Under the pieces are notes generated by a model, which did not search any database, had not been told where the DNA came from, and saw only the letters and a program-made list of their open reading frames with translations. From Kitasatospora sp. NBC_01287 (GTDB taxonomy: Bacteria > Actinomycetota > Actinomycetes > Streptomycetales > Streptomycetaceae): a stretch of DNA of 64,000 nucleotides. A program made the position numbers and the translations under genes. The stretch spans positions 1,922,001 through 1,986,000 of the forward strand of contig NZ_JAPEPB010000001.1 of NCBI RefSeq assembly GCF_026340565.1. Direction: 5' to 3'. Numbering within the stretch: the stretch's first letter is position 1; the number at the start of each line of letters is the position of its first letter. This document shows, in pieces, positions 45,197 to 52,698 of this stretch.

Positions 45197-45554
45197 CGGG
45201 TCAGCTCCAGGGGGAGGTCTCCACGGTTCTGGGCGGCTCGGCCTCGGTCACCCTGTGTGGCCGCTCGACTCCGTCCATGTGCCCAGCCTGGCCCTGCCGG
45301 GCGGCCGCCGCACCCCGGACGACCAGATTGGCCGCGCCCGGACACCGGAAAGGCGAATACCCGTCACCGCCCGGTCGCCACCGGGGTGTCACGCGACCGA
45401 CGGGCGCCCGGCCGGCCCCGGGCCACCACCGGCACCACCTCTCCCCGGCGCACCTCGCACACCTGCGGGCCCCTGCCGCCCACCCCGCACCCGGGTAGCA
45501 TGACGTCCACATTATTCTCATTCTGAACGGTTTGTCCGTGCTACCGTTCCCCGC
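45197..45554. other. 358-bp divergent region upstream of the MarR gene
   Basis: No gene is supported. The last 60 bp are AT-richer and hold the MarR promoter with an inverted repeat at 45525-45549; the rest is Pro/Gly/Arg-biased noise. Confidence 0.5.
45525..45549. promoter_or_regulatory. MarR-operator candidate overlapping a leaderless -10
   Basis: GAACGGT-N11-ACCGTTC, perfect 7-bp arms. Its right arm overlaps the -10 hexamer TACCGT (45542-45547), which is 7 nt before the MarR ATG at 45555. Binding would block the promoter, consistent with autorepression. Confidence 0.6.
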
Positions 45555-46001
45555 ATGAATGCCGCCACCCCCGTCCCGCTCGCCGCGACGCTCTCCTACC
45601 GGCTCGGCACCGTCGGCACCATCGCCAGTCACCGTTACACCGAGCGGGTCGAGACCCTGGGCCTGAAGCTCAAGGACGTCGTCCTGCTGCACCTGCTCCA
45701 GGACGGTGGCCCCGCCTCGCAGCTGGAGGTGGCCCGGCTGATGGGCGTGGCGCCCAGCCTGGTGGTCACGGTGGCCGACCGGCTGGAGGCGCTGGGCGCG
45801 ATACGCCGACTGCGCGACCCGGACGACCGGCGCCGCCAGCAGCTGGTGCTGACCGAGCCGGGCCGCGAGCTGCTGGCGCGCTGCACCACTCTCGCCCAGG
45901 AGCTGGACGCCGAACTGACCGCCGACCTGGACGAGGCGGCCCGGCAGGCGCTGAACGCCGCGCTCGGCACCCTGGCCGCCGGCCTCGGCCTGCCGACCTG
46001 A
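45555..46001 (+). CDS. MarR-family transcriptional regulator
   Basis: 148 residues, no Shine-Dalgarno, probably leaderless. Winged helix at ~40-105: KDVVLLHLLQDGGPASQLEVARLMG, VAPSLVVTVADRLEAL and the wing IRRLRDPDDRRRQQLVLT. MarR dimers usually sense phenolic or oxidising compounds and repress transport or detoxification genes. The neighbouring peptidase starts 103 bp downstream; whether it is a target is unknown. Confidence 0.9.
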   Translation: MNAATPVPLAATLSYRLGTVGTIASHRYTERVETLGLKLKDVVLLHLLQDGGPASQLEVARLMGVAPSLVVTVADRLEALGAIRRLRDPDDRRRQQLVLTEPGRELLARCTTLAQELDAELTADLDEAARQALNAALGTLAAGLGLPT

Positions 46002-46104
46002 CCGACCTGACACGTGACCACCCCGACGGCTGACCACCCCAACAGCTGACCGCCCCGGCGGACCCGCCACCCGGCCCGGACCAGGGGGATGACAGAGTGT
46101 CAGC

Positions 46105-48186
46105 ATGCCGACGATCTCGCTGCCCCACCAGCTGACCCGGACCCGTGGCTTCACCCTCGGCGCCGCCGAGCAGTTCACCGTCGCCCCCGACGGCGCCACG
46201 GTCTTCTTCCTGCGCACCAGGACCGGTGACGACCCGGTCACCTGCCTGTGGGCGCTGGACCTCGACAGCGCGCGCGAGCGCCTGCTGGTGGATCCCGCCG
46301 AACTGCTGGGCGGCGCGGGCGAGCAGCTCTCCGAGGAGGAGCGGACCCGTCGCGAGCGCAGCCGCACCCTGGCCGCCGGCATCATCGGCTACAGCACCGA
46401 CGCGGCCGTGAGCCTCGCCGTCTTCGCGCTCTCCGGCAGCCTCTGGACGGTGGACACCGCCACCGGGGCCGCGCGCCGGCTGCCCGCCGAGGGACCGGTG
46501 GTCGACCCGCGCCCCGACCCGACCGGCCGCCGGATCGCCTACCTCAGCGGTGGCACCCTGCGGCTGATCGACGCCGACGGCACCGGCGACCACGCGCTGG
46601 CCGCCCCCGACGGGCCCGCCGTCACCTTCGGCGCGCCCGAGCACGTCGCGGCCGAGTCGATGGACCGCCACCGCGGCTACTGGTGGGCCCCCGACGGCGA
46701 GCGGCTGCTGGTCGCCCGGGTGGACAACGCCGACGTGCTGCTCTGGTACCTCGCCGACCCGGCCGACCCCGCCAAGCCGCCGCGCGCCGTGCACTACCCC
46801 GCGGCCGGCAGCGCCAACGCCGAGGTCACGCTCTGGCTGACCGAGCTGGACGGCAGCCGCCGCGAGGTGCGCTGGGACCGGCGGGCCTTCGAGTACCTGG
46901 CCACCGCGGGGTGGGACGCGCACGGCCCGCTCGCGAGCGTGCAGAGCCGCGACCAGCGCACCGTCCAGGTCCTGGCGATCGACCTCGCCGACGGGTCCAC
47001 CACCGTGCTGGCCGAGCAGCGCGACGACCACTGGGTGCACCTGCTGCCCGGCCTGCCCGCGCGGACGGCGGGCGGAGCGCTGCTCGGCTCCGTCGACGAG
47101 GGCGACACCCGGCGGCTGACCGTGGCCGGCACCCCGGTCACCGAGCCCGGCGTCGAGCTGCGCGCCGTGCTGGGCACCGACGGCGAGGCGGTGCTCTTCA
47201 CCGCCTCGCCGGATCCCGTCGAGATCCAGCTGTGGTCCTACCACCCCGAGCACGGCGCCCGCCCGCTCAGCGCCGAGCCCGGGGTCCACCACGGGGTCCT
47301 GCGGGCCGGCACCCTGGTGCACACCGCCCGCACCCTGGGGCACGCCGGCTCGCGGAGCACCGTGCTGCGCCCGGGCCGGGCGGCGGTGCCGGTCGCCTCC
47401 GGGGTGGAGGAGCCGCTGCTGGCCCTGCGTGCCGAGTTCGCCGCCGTGGGCGAGCGCGAGCTGCGCACCGTGCTCTTCCTGCCGTCCTGGCACCGCCCGG
47501 GCGACCCGGCGCTGCCGGTGCTGCTCGACCCGTACGCCGGGCCCGGCTTCCAGAAGGTGCTCGCCCAGCAGTCGGCGCACGCGCTGATCTCCCAGTGGTT
47601 CGCCGAGCAGGGCTTCGCGGTGCTGGTCACCGACGGCTCGGGGGTGCGCGGGCGCGGGCCGCGCTGGGAGCGGGAGGTCCACGGCGACGCGTTCGGCCCG
47701 GTACTGGAGGACCAGGTCACCGCGCTGCACGAGGTCGCCGCGCGCCACCCGGAGCTGGACCTGGGCCGGGTCGGGATCCGCGGCTGGTCCTTCAGCGGCG
47801 GCCTGGCCGCGATGGCCGTGCTGAAGCGGCCGGAGGTCTTCCACGCCGCCGTCGTCGGCGCCCCGGTCACCGACATGGGCCTGTACGACACCCACTGGCG
47901 CGAGCGCTACCTCGGTACCCCCGAGGAGCACCCCGAGCACTACGCGGCCTGCTCCCCGCTGACCTGGGCGGCGCGGCTGAGCCGTCCGCTGCTGCTCATC
48001 CACGGGCTGGCCGACGACAACGTCTTCGCGGCCAACACCCTGCGCTTCTCCAGCGCGCTGCTCGCCGCCGGCCGCCCGCACGAGGTGCTCCCGCTCAGCG
48101 GGGTGACGCACGCGGGCTCGGCCTCCCCGGTCTTCCCGCAGTTGCTGGAGCACCAGCTGGAGTTCCTGCGGCGCCACCTGGGGTAG
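46105..48186 (+). CDS. S9 prolyl-oligopeptidase-family (DPP IV-like) peptidase
   Basis: 693 residues, cytoplasmic (no signal peptide). An N-terminal beta-propeller is followed by an alpha/beta-hydrolase domain with the nucleophile motif GWSFSGG (Ser ~562), Asp in HGLADDNVF and His in GVTHAGS. The LLDPYAGPGFQKV segment and the YWWAPDG motif place it near dipeptidyl peptidase IV. It would release N-terminal dipeptides or digest short proline-containing peptides. The family length (~700) fits. Confidence 0.9.
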   Translation: MPTISLPHQLTRTRGFTLGAAEQFTVAPDGATVFFLRTRTGDDPVTCLWALDLDSARERLLVDPAELLGGAGEQLSEEERTRRERSRTLAAGIIGYSTDAAVSLAVFALSGSLWTVDTATGAARRLPAEGPVVDPRPDPTGRRIAYLSGGTLRLIDADGTGDHALAAPDGPAVTFGAPEHVAAESMDRHRGYWWAPDGERLLVARVDNADVLLWYLADPADPAKPPRAVHYPAAGSANAEVTLWLTELDGSRREVRWDRRAFEYLATAGWDAHGPLASVQSRDQRTVQVLAIDLADGSTTVLAEQRDDHWVHLLPGLPARTAGGALLGSVDEGDTRRLTVAGTPVTEPGVELRAVLGTDGEAVLFTASPDPVEIQLWSYHPEHGARPLSAEPGVHHGVLRAGTLVHTARTLGHAGSRSTVLRPGRAAVPVASGVEEPLLALRAEFAAVGERELRTVLFLPSWHRPGDPALPVLLDPYAGPGFQKVLAQQSAHALISQWFAEQGFAVLVTDGSGVRGRGPRWEREVHGDAFGPVLEDQVTALHEVAARHPELDLGRVGIRGWSFSGGLAAMAVLKRPEVFHAAVVGAPVTDMGLYDTHWRERYLGTPEEHPEHYAACSPLTWAARLSRPLLLIHGLADDNVFAANTLRFSSALLAAGRPHEVLPLSGVTHAGSASPVFPQLLEHQLEFLRRHLG

Positions 48187-48246
48187 GCCGGCCGGGCCCG
48201 TCCCGGCGCGCGGCGGCGGCCCGGCCCGGGGCCCTGCGCCGGGGCG

Positions 48247-48597
48247 CTACGGCTGGACGTCGCTGCGCCCGGAGATCCAGGCGATGGCGTCGTGCGCGCC
48301 GCGGGCGTGCTCGCGCACCTCGTCGGGCAGCCGCAGGTCCAGGTGGCGCACCTGGGCGGCCTGCTGTTCGGCACCGAGCTGGGCCGGGCAGGGCCCCTCG
48401 GGTCCGCTGGCGACACTGGCGGTGATGGGGGCGAGTCGGCTGGTACCGAGCGCCCACCGGTAGCCGTCCAGCGCACCGTCCCGAGCATGCGAGTGCTCGA
48501 AAGGGGTGTCGCCGATGTACTCCAGGCGCGCGAGCGCGCTCTCAACCTGCTCCCGGGAACGCGCCCCGACCCGGGACGTCACATCGTGGCTGGTCAT
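48247..48597 (-). CDS. Hypothetical protein of 116 residues
   Basis: No recognised domain. Mixed alpha/beta composition with a His-containing central part (GDTPFEHSHARDGALDGYRWALG). Start at 48597 because TAGTCT lies 6 nt upstream, fitting a leaderless promoter. It is convergent with the S9 peptidase gene with 60 bp between. Confidence 0.55.
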   Translation of the reverse strand: MTSHDVTSRVGARSREQVESALARLEYIGDTPFEHSHARDGALDGYRWALGTSRLAPITASVASGPEGPCPAQLGAEQQAAQVRHLDLRLPDEVREHARGAHDAIAWISGRSDVQP

Positions 48598-48860
48598 GAC
48601 CGCAGACTATGCACGCCCCGGCCCCGGGGCGCCCCCGAGGGGGCCAAGGGGGCGAACCGGCCGCCCAGTTCGCGCGCACCGCGGCGGGGCGGGCCAGGCG
48701 GGCCACGCGGGGCGGGCCAGGTGGGCCACGCGGGCCGGAGAAAAATCCGCCGTCATCGCGGACTCCCGCGCGCCGGAGGTGCGCGGGCGGGCGCTTCGGC
48801 TCCACACTCGTGGGAGCAGGGCCATCCGGCCGAACACGCCCCGATCCACGGAGGCCTCCC

Positions 48861-49049
48861 ATGTCCGAGCCCACCGACAGTGAGTCGCCCACTCCCGACC
48901 ACCTGCTGCACACCGGCGCCGAGCACCCCGTCGACCCGATCGACCTGGTGATGGCCTCCGGTCAGGACCCGACCCCGGCGCTGATCGAGAAGGCCCGCCG
49001 GTCACTGGAGCGGGACGGCGCCGCCGCCGTCGAGCGCGTGCTCCCCTGA
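48861..49049 (+). CDS. Small acidic hypothetical protein (62 residues)
   Basis: ATG with GGAGG 6 nt upstream. Sequence is acidic at the N-terminus and ends with a helix (LIEKARRSLERDGAAAVERV). No family recognised, but start context and codon use support a real gene. The 263 bp before it contain repeated GGGCCACGCGGG-type sequence and no other gene. Confidence 0.6.
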   Translation: MSEPTDSESPTPDHLLHTGAEHPVDPIDLVMASGQDPTPALIEKARRSLERDGAAAVERVLP

Positions 49050-49062
49050 CCCGCCCGGCCCC

Positions 49063-49106
49063 CGCCGACGCCGCCCTGTCCCACCCCGTCAGTGGCGGCG
49101 TCGGCG
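49063..49106. terminator. Hairpin between the small gene and dedA
   Basis: Perfect 13-bp arms (49063-49075 with 49094-49106), 18-nt loop. It overlaps the last codons of the convergent DedA gene, so it may terminate both transcripts. Confidence 0.45.
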
Positions 49107-49793
49107 TTCGTGCCGGCGCAGCAGGTGCCGGACGCCGAGGGCCACCAGCAGCAGCGCCAGGGCCAGCAGCAGGTAGAGCTGGTAGCGCAGCGCGGTCCGG
49201 TAGACCTGGTCGATGTCGCTGCCGGCCAGGTAGCCGGCGGTGCTCCAGGCACCGACCCAGAGCAGCGCGCCGGCGGTGTTCCAGACCATGAAGCGGCGCC
49301 AGGGCATCCCGGTGGTGCCGGCGATGATGCCGTTGGTCTGGCGCAGCCCGTCGATGAAGCGGGCCACCAGGATCACCCGGCCGCCGTTGCGCGCGAAGAA
49401 GTCCTCGGCCTTGACCAGCCGGGGGCCGGTGAGCCCGACGTAGCGGCCGTAGCGGTGCACCAGGGCCCGCCCGCCGTAGCGGCCCAGCAGATAGCCCAGG
49501 CAGTCGCCCGCCACCGCCGCGAGCACCGCGACCGTGATCACCGCCGCCAGGTCGAGCTGCCCGGCCCCGGCGTAGACGGCGGCCAGGATCAGCACGGTCT
49601 GCCCGGGGACCGGCAGCGCGGCGTTGTCCAGCAGCACCAGCAGGCCCACGGCCAGGTACCCGTACTGGGTGAGGAAGGGGGCCAGCGCGGCGAGCGGCCC
49701 CGGGAGCTCAGGGGTGGCCGCCAACTGCACGGCGGGCAGCGGGACGGCGGCGAGCGGCGAAGCGGCGGCGGCGAGCGGGCCGACGGCGGTCAT
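49089..49793 (-). CDS. DedA-family integral membrane protein
   Basis: 234 residues. DedA/SNARE-associated core: LVLLDNAALPVPGQTVLILA, GDCLGYLLGRYGG, FFARNGGRVILVARFIDGLRQTNG (with the conserved Arg and FxRxxPxxR-like loop), and WNTAGALLWV. About five hydrophobic segments. DedA proteins move phospholipids or undecaprenyl phosphate between membrane leaflets. The basic tail HERRRRH is cytoplasmic. Divergent from the penicillin-binding protein gene, a neighbour that also depends on lipid-linked wall precursors. Confidence 0.9.
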   Translation of the reverse strand: MTAVGPLAAAASPLAAVPLPAVQLAATPELPGPLAALAPFLTQYGYLAVGLLVLLDNAALPVPGQTVLILAAVYAGAGQLDLAAVITVAVLAAVAGDCLGYLLGRYGGRALVHRYGRYVGLTGPRLVKAEDFFARNGGRVILVARFIDGLRQTNGIIAGTTGMPWRRFMVWNTAGALLWVGAWSTAGYLAGSDIDQVYRTALRYQLYLLLALALLLVALGVRHLLRRHERRRRH

Positions 49794-49906
49794 GTCAACA
49801 CCTCCGCTCCCATGATCAGCCGCTTGATGATCATTTGGGGCATATTGTCGCAGGCTTGTGACATCTGCCGCGCGCCGATTGGTCCGTTTTACTCATCTTT
49901 TGTGCC

Positions 49907-49912
49907 TAGGGT
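49907..49912 (+). promoter_or_regulatory. -10 hexamer of a leaderless promoter for the penicillin-binding protein gene
   Basis: TAGGGT, then 7 nt, then ATG (49920); no ribosome binding site. The 126-bp divergent region also has a 6-bp inverted repeat ATGATC...GATCAT near 49812-49835. Confidence 0.5.
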
Positions 49913-49919
49913 TTGATCC

Positions 49920-51971
49920 ATGTCTTCGTCGAACTCGGGCTCGTTCGTCCACAAAACCAAGCTCACCGCCACGTTCCTGAGTGTCAGCGTGGTGGCCGGC
50001 GCGCTCACCGCGGGGCTGGCGCTGCCCGCCGTCGGTGGGCTCGGACTGGGCGCGAAGAGTGCCGTCGGCGACTTCAACAGCCTGCCCGACGACTTCACCA
50101 CGCCCCCGCTCTCGCAGGCCTCCACGATCTACGACGCCAGCGGCGGCGTGATCGCCACCGTCTACGACCGGGACCGCACGGTGGTCCCCAGCGACCAGAT
50201 ATCCCCGCTGGTGAAGTCGGCGCTGGTGGACATCGAGGACAACCGCTTCTACGAGCACGGCGCGATCGACGTGAAGGGCGTGCTGCGGGCCCTGGGCAGC
50301 AACGCCTCGGGCGGGGGCACCCAGGGTGCCTCCACGCTCACCCAGCAGTACGTGAAGAACGTCTTCGTCGAGGAGGCCGGGGACGACTCGGCCGCCGTGC
50401 AGGCGGCCCAGGCGCAGACCGTGGGCCGCAAGGTCAAGGAGATGAAGTACGCGATCAAGGTCGAGCAGACCTTGACCAAGGACCAGATCCTGACCAACTA
50501 CCTCAACATCACCTTCTTCGGCGAGCAGGCCTACGGCGTCGAGGCGGCCGCCGAGCGGTACTTCAGCGTCCACGCCAAGGACCTCACACTGCCGCAGGCC
50601 GCGCTGCTGGCCGGCCTGGTGCAGTCGCCCACCGGCTACGACCCGGTGGCCAACCCGAAGGCCGCCAAGGACCGGCGGGACACCGTGCTGCGGAAGATGG
50701 CGCAGTACGGCACGATCAGCCAGGCCCAGGCCGACGACGCGATCAACTCCCCGGTGACGCTGAACGTCAGCAAGCCGCAGCAGGGGTGCATCACGGCGCA
50801 GCAGGGTGAAGGCTTCTTCTGCGACTACGTGAAGAACCAGGTGCTCGGCGACCCGGCGTTCGGCTCCAGCTCGGCGGCCCGGGAGGCGCTCTGGCAGCGC
50901 GGCGGCCTGCAGATCCACACCACGCTCGACCCCAAGGCGCAAGCCGCCCTGCAGACCTCGGTGACCAGCCACGTCTACGCCACCGACAAGGCGGCGACCG
51001 CGACGACCGAGGTGCAGCCCGGCACCGGGAAGATCATCGCGATGGGGCAGAGTCGCCCGTACGGCGTCAACGCCAACCAGACCCAGATCAACCTGAACGT
51101 CGGCAAGTCGATGGGCGGCGGCCTGGGCTTCCCGACCGGCTCGACCTTCAAGCCGATCGTGGCGGCGGCGGCGCTGGAGAACGGGATCATGCCCTCGCAG
51201 TCCTACGACTCGCCGTACAGCATGCCGTGGCCGGCCATGACGGACTGCACCGGCTACAAGTACAAGTCCCTCAGCACCAGCATCGTGCACAACGACAGCA
51301 CCTCGCTGGTCGGCCCGTTCACCATGGCCCCGGCCATGGCGGAGTCGGTGAACACCTACTTCGCCTCGCTGGAGGCGGACACCGGGCTGTGCAACGTGGC
51401 CCAGATGGCCAACAAGATGGGCATCACGCAGCAGGCGGGCGGCGAGAAGCTGCAGGTGGTGCCGTCGATGGCACTGGGCTCCAACGACCTGACCCCGCTG
51501 GAGATGGCCGGCGTCTACGCCACCTTCGCCGCGCACGGCACCTACTGCTCGCCGACCGCGATCACCAGCGTGACCAACGCCGACGGCAAGGCCCTGAACG
51601 TGCCGCAGGGCCAGTGCGGCCAGGTGATGTCGAGCACCACCGCGGACACGGTGAGCACCATGCTCAAGGGCGTGGTGCAGGACGGCACCGGCGCGCCGGC
51701 CGGCCTGACCGACCGGGACAGCGCGGGCAAGACCGGTACCACCAACGACGGCAACCAGGTCTGGTTCGTCGGCTACACCCCCGAGCTCTCCGGGGCCACC
51801 GTGGTGAGCGACGACAACGGCACCACCTCGCTGGACGGCCAGCGGATCGGCGGCCACTACGTCGACCAGGCCTTCGGCGGGACGCTGGCCGGGCCGATCT
51901 GGCGGGACTCGATGAGCGGCGCACTGCAGGGGACGCCGCCGAGCTCGCTGCCGTCGGTGCCGCTGCAGTAG
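49920..51971 (+). CDS. Bifunctional class A penicillin-binding protein
   Basis: 683 residues. A short cytoplasmic N-terminus and one membrane helix (ATFLSVSVVAGALTAGLALPAV) precede a GT51 glycosyltransferase domain (IEDNRFYEHGAIDVKG, GGTQGASTLTQQYVKN, KILTNYLNITFFGE-like block) and a transpeptidase with SxxK (STFK, Ser ~408), SxN (SVN) and KTG (KTGTT, ~604). All catalytic motifs are intact. It polymerises and cross-links peptidoglycan outside the membrane. Probably leaderless (TAGGGT-N7-ATG). Confidence 0.95.
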   Translation: MSSSNSGSFVHKTKLTATFLSVSVVAGALTAGLALPAVGGLGLGAKSAVGDFNSLPDDFTTPPLSQASTIYDASGGVIATVYDRDRTVVPSDQISPLVKSALVDIEDNRFYEHGAIDVKGVLRALGSNASGGGTQGASTLTQQYVKNVFVEEAGDDSAAVQAAQAQTVGRKVKEMKYAIKVEQTLTKDQILTNYLNITFFGEQAYGVEAAAERYFSVHAKDLTLPQAALLAGLVQSPTGYDPVANPKAAKDRRDTVLRKMAQYGTISQAQADDAINSPVTLNVSKPQQGCITAQQGEGFFCDYVKNQVLGDPAFGSSSAAREALWQRGGLQIHTTLDPKAQAALQTSVTSHVYATDKAATATTEVQPGTGKIIAMGQSRPYGVNANQTQINLNVGKSMGGGLGFPTGSTFKPIVAAAALENGIMPSQSYDSPYSMPWPAMTDCTGYKYKSLSTSIVHNDSTSLVGPFTMAPAMAESVNTYFASLEADTGLCNVAQMANKMGITQQAGGEKLQVVPSMALGSNDLTPLEMAGVYATFAAHGTYCSPTAITSVTNADGKALNVPQGQCGQVMSSTTADTVSTMLKGVVQDGTGAPAGLTDRDSAGKTGTTNDGNQVWFVGYTPELSGATVVSDDNGTTSLDGQRIGGHYVDQAFGGTLAGPIWRDSMSGALQGTPPSSLPSVPLQ

Positions 51972-52026
51972 CCAGAGCACACGACAGGAGCGCGCAGCAG
52001 GAGCGCACAGCAGGAGTGCGCAGCAG

Positions 52027-52075
52027 GAGCCGCCGGGGGCGGCCGGCCTCGGGTCGGCCGCCCCCGGCGGCTCTT
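52027..52075 (+). terminator. Terminator after the penicillin-binding protein gene
   Basis: Perfect 19-bp stem (52027-52045 with 52055-52073), 9-nt loop, then TTC. It is preceded by a 12-bp tandem repeat of the type GCGCAGCAGGAG (about 51985-52030, four units). Confidence 0.8.
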
Positions 52076-52145
52076 CGGCACGTCGGCACGTCGGCATGTC
52101 GGTTGACAGGGCGTCAGGGCGTGGGCCACGATCAGGACCATAAGT

Positions 52146-52164
52146 GGAAATGGATTTCATTTCC
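52146..52164. promoter_or_regulatory. AT-rich palindrome upstream of the SCO5389-family gene (possible Zur/Fur-type box)
   Basis: GGAAATG-GATTT-CATTTCC, perfect 7-bp arms, 34 bp before the start codon. The overlapping TGGAAATGGATTTCA matches the actinobacterial Zur consensus as I recall it at about 12 of 15 positions. AT-rich palindromes are rare in this genome. Confidence 0.5.
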
Positions 52165-52198
52165 TTTAGTGCTGGACGAACGACCGGAGCGCACCGCC

Positions 52199-52591
52199 AT
52201 GTCCCTCACCGTCTCCCCCGAACTGCTCGCCCAGGCCGAGGCCGGGGAGGTGGCCGAAGCCGACTTCGTCGCCACCGTCCGCGACTCGCTGCCCTTCGCC
52301 TACCGGATGGTCGAGCGGCTCACCGGCGAACTGGCCTCCGACGGCGGCCCGTTCGCGGACAACCACGAGGAGCCCCCGTCGGACGCCGAGCGCGGTCAGC
52401 TGCTGCGCGCGATGGCGAGCGACTCGATCCGGGGCAGCCTGGAGCGGCACTTCGGAGTGCGGCTGGCGTTCATGAACTGCCACCGGGTGGCGGTCTTCCC
52501 GGTCGGCGCGGAGCAGGGCGCGGACTACCAGCGCTTCGTGTCGATGCGGGCGCAGCTGCTCAACCAGACGCCGGAGCTGCGCAGTTGCTGA
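52199..52591 (+). CDS. SCO5389-family protein
   Basis: 130 residues. Strong match to a small streptomycete protein family: N-terminal MSLTVSPELLAQAEAGEV, ADNHEEPPSDAERGQLLRAMASDSIRG, then RHFGVRLAFMNCHRVAVFPVG and a QLLNQTPELRSC ending. Cytoplasmic, function unknown. It is preceded by an AT-rich palindrome and followed by a very strong bidirectional terminator, so it is a single-gene unit. Confidence 0.85.
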   Translation: MSLTVSPELLAQAEAGEVAEADFVATVRDSLPFAYRMVERLTGELASDGGPFADNHEEPPSDAERGQLLRAMASDSIRGSLERHFGVRLAFMNCHRVAVFPVGAEQGADYQRFVSMRAQLLNQTPELRSC

Positions 52592-52632
52592 CCAGCCGGC
52601 CGGCGGACTGACCGCCCGAGGGCAGCAGTACG

Positions 52633-52679
52633 ACCGGGGCCCGGTCCGAGCGAGTGACGCGCTCGGACCGGGCCCCGGT
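52633..52679. terminator. Bidirectional terminator, perfect 20-bp stem
   Basis: 52633-52652 pairs perfectly with 52660-52679 around a 7-nt loop, between the convergent SCO5389-family gene and the acidic-repeat gene (stops at 52591 and 52699). Confidence 0.85.
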
Positions 52680-52698
52680 GGCTCCATGTGTGACTGGG

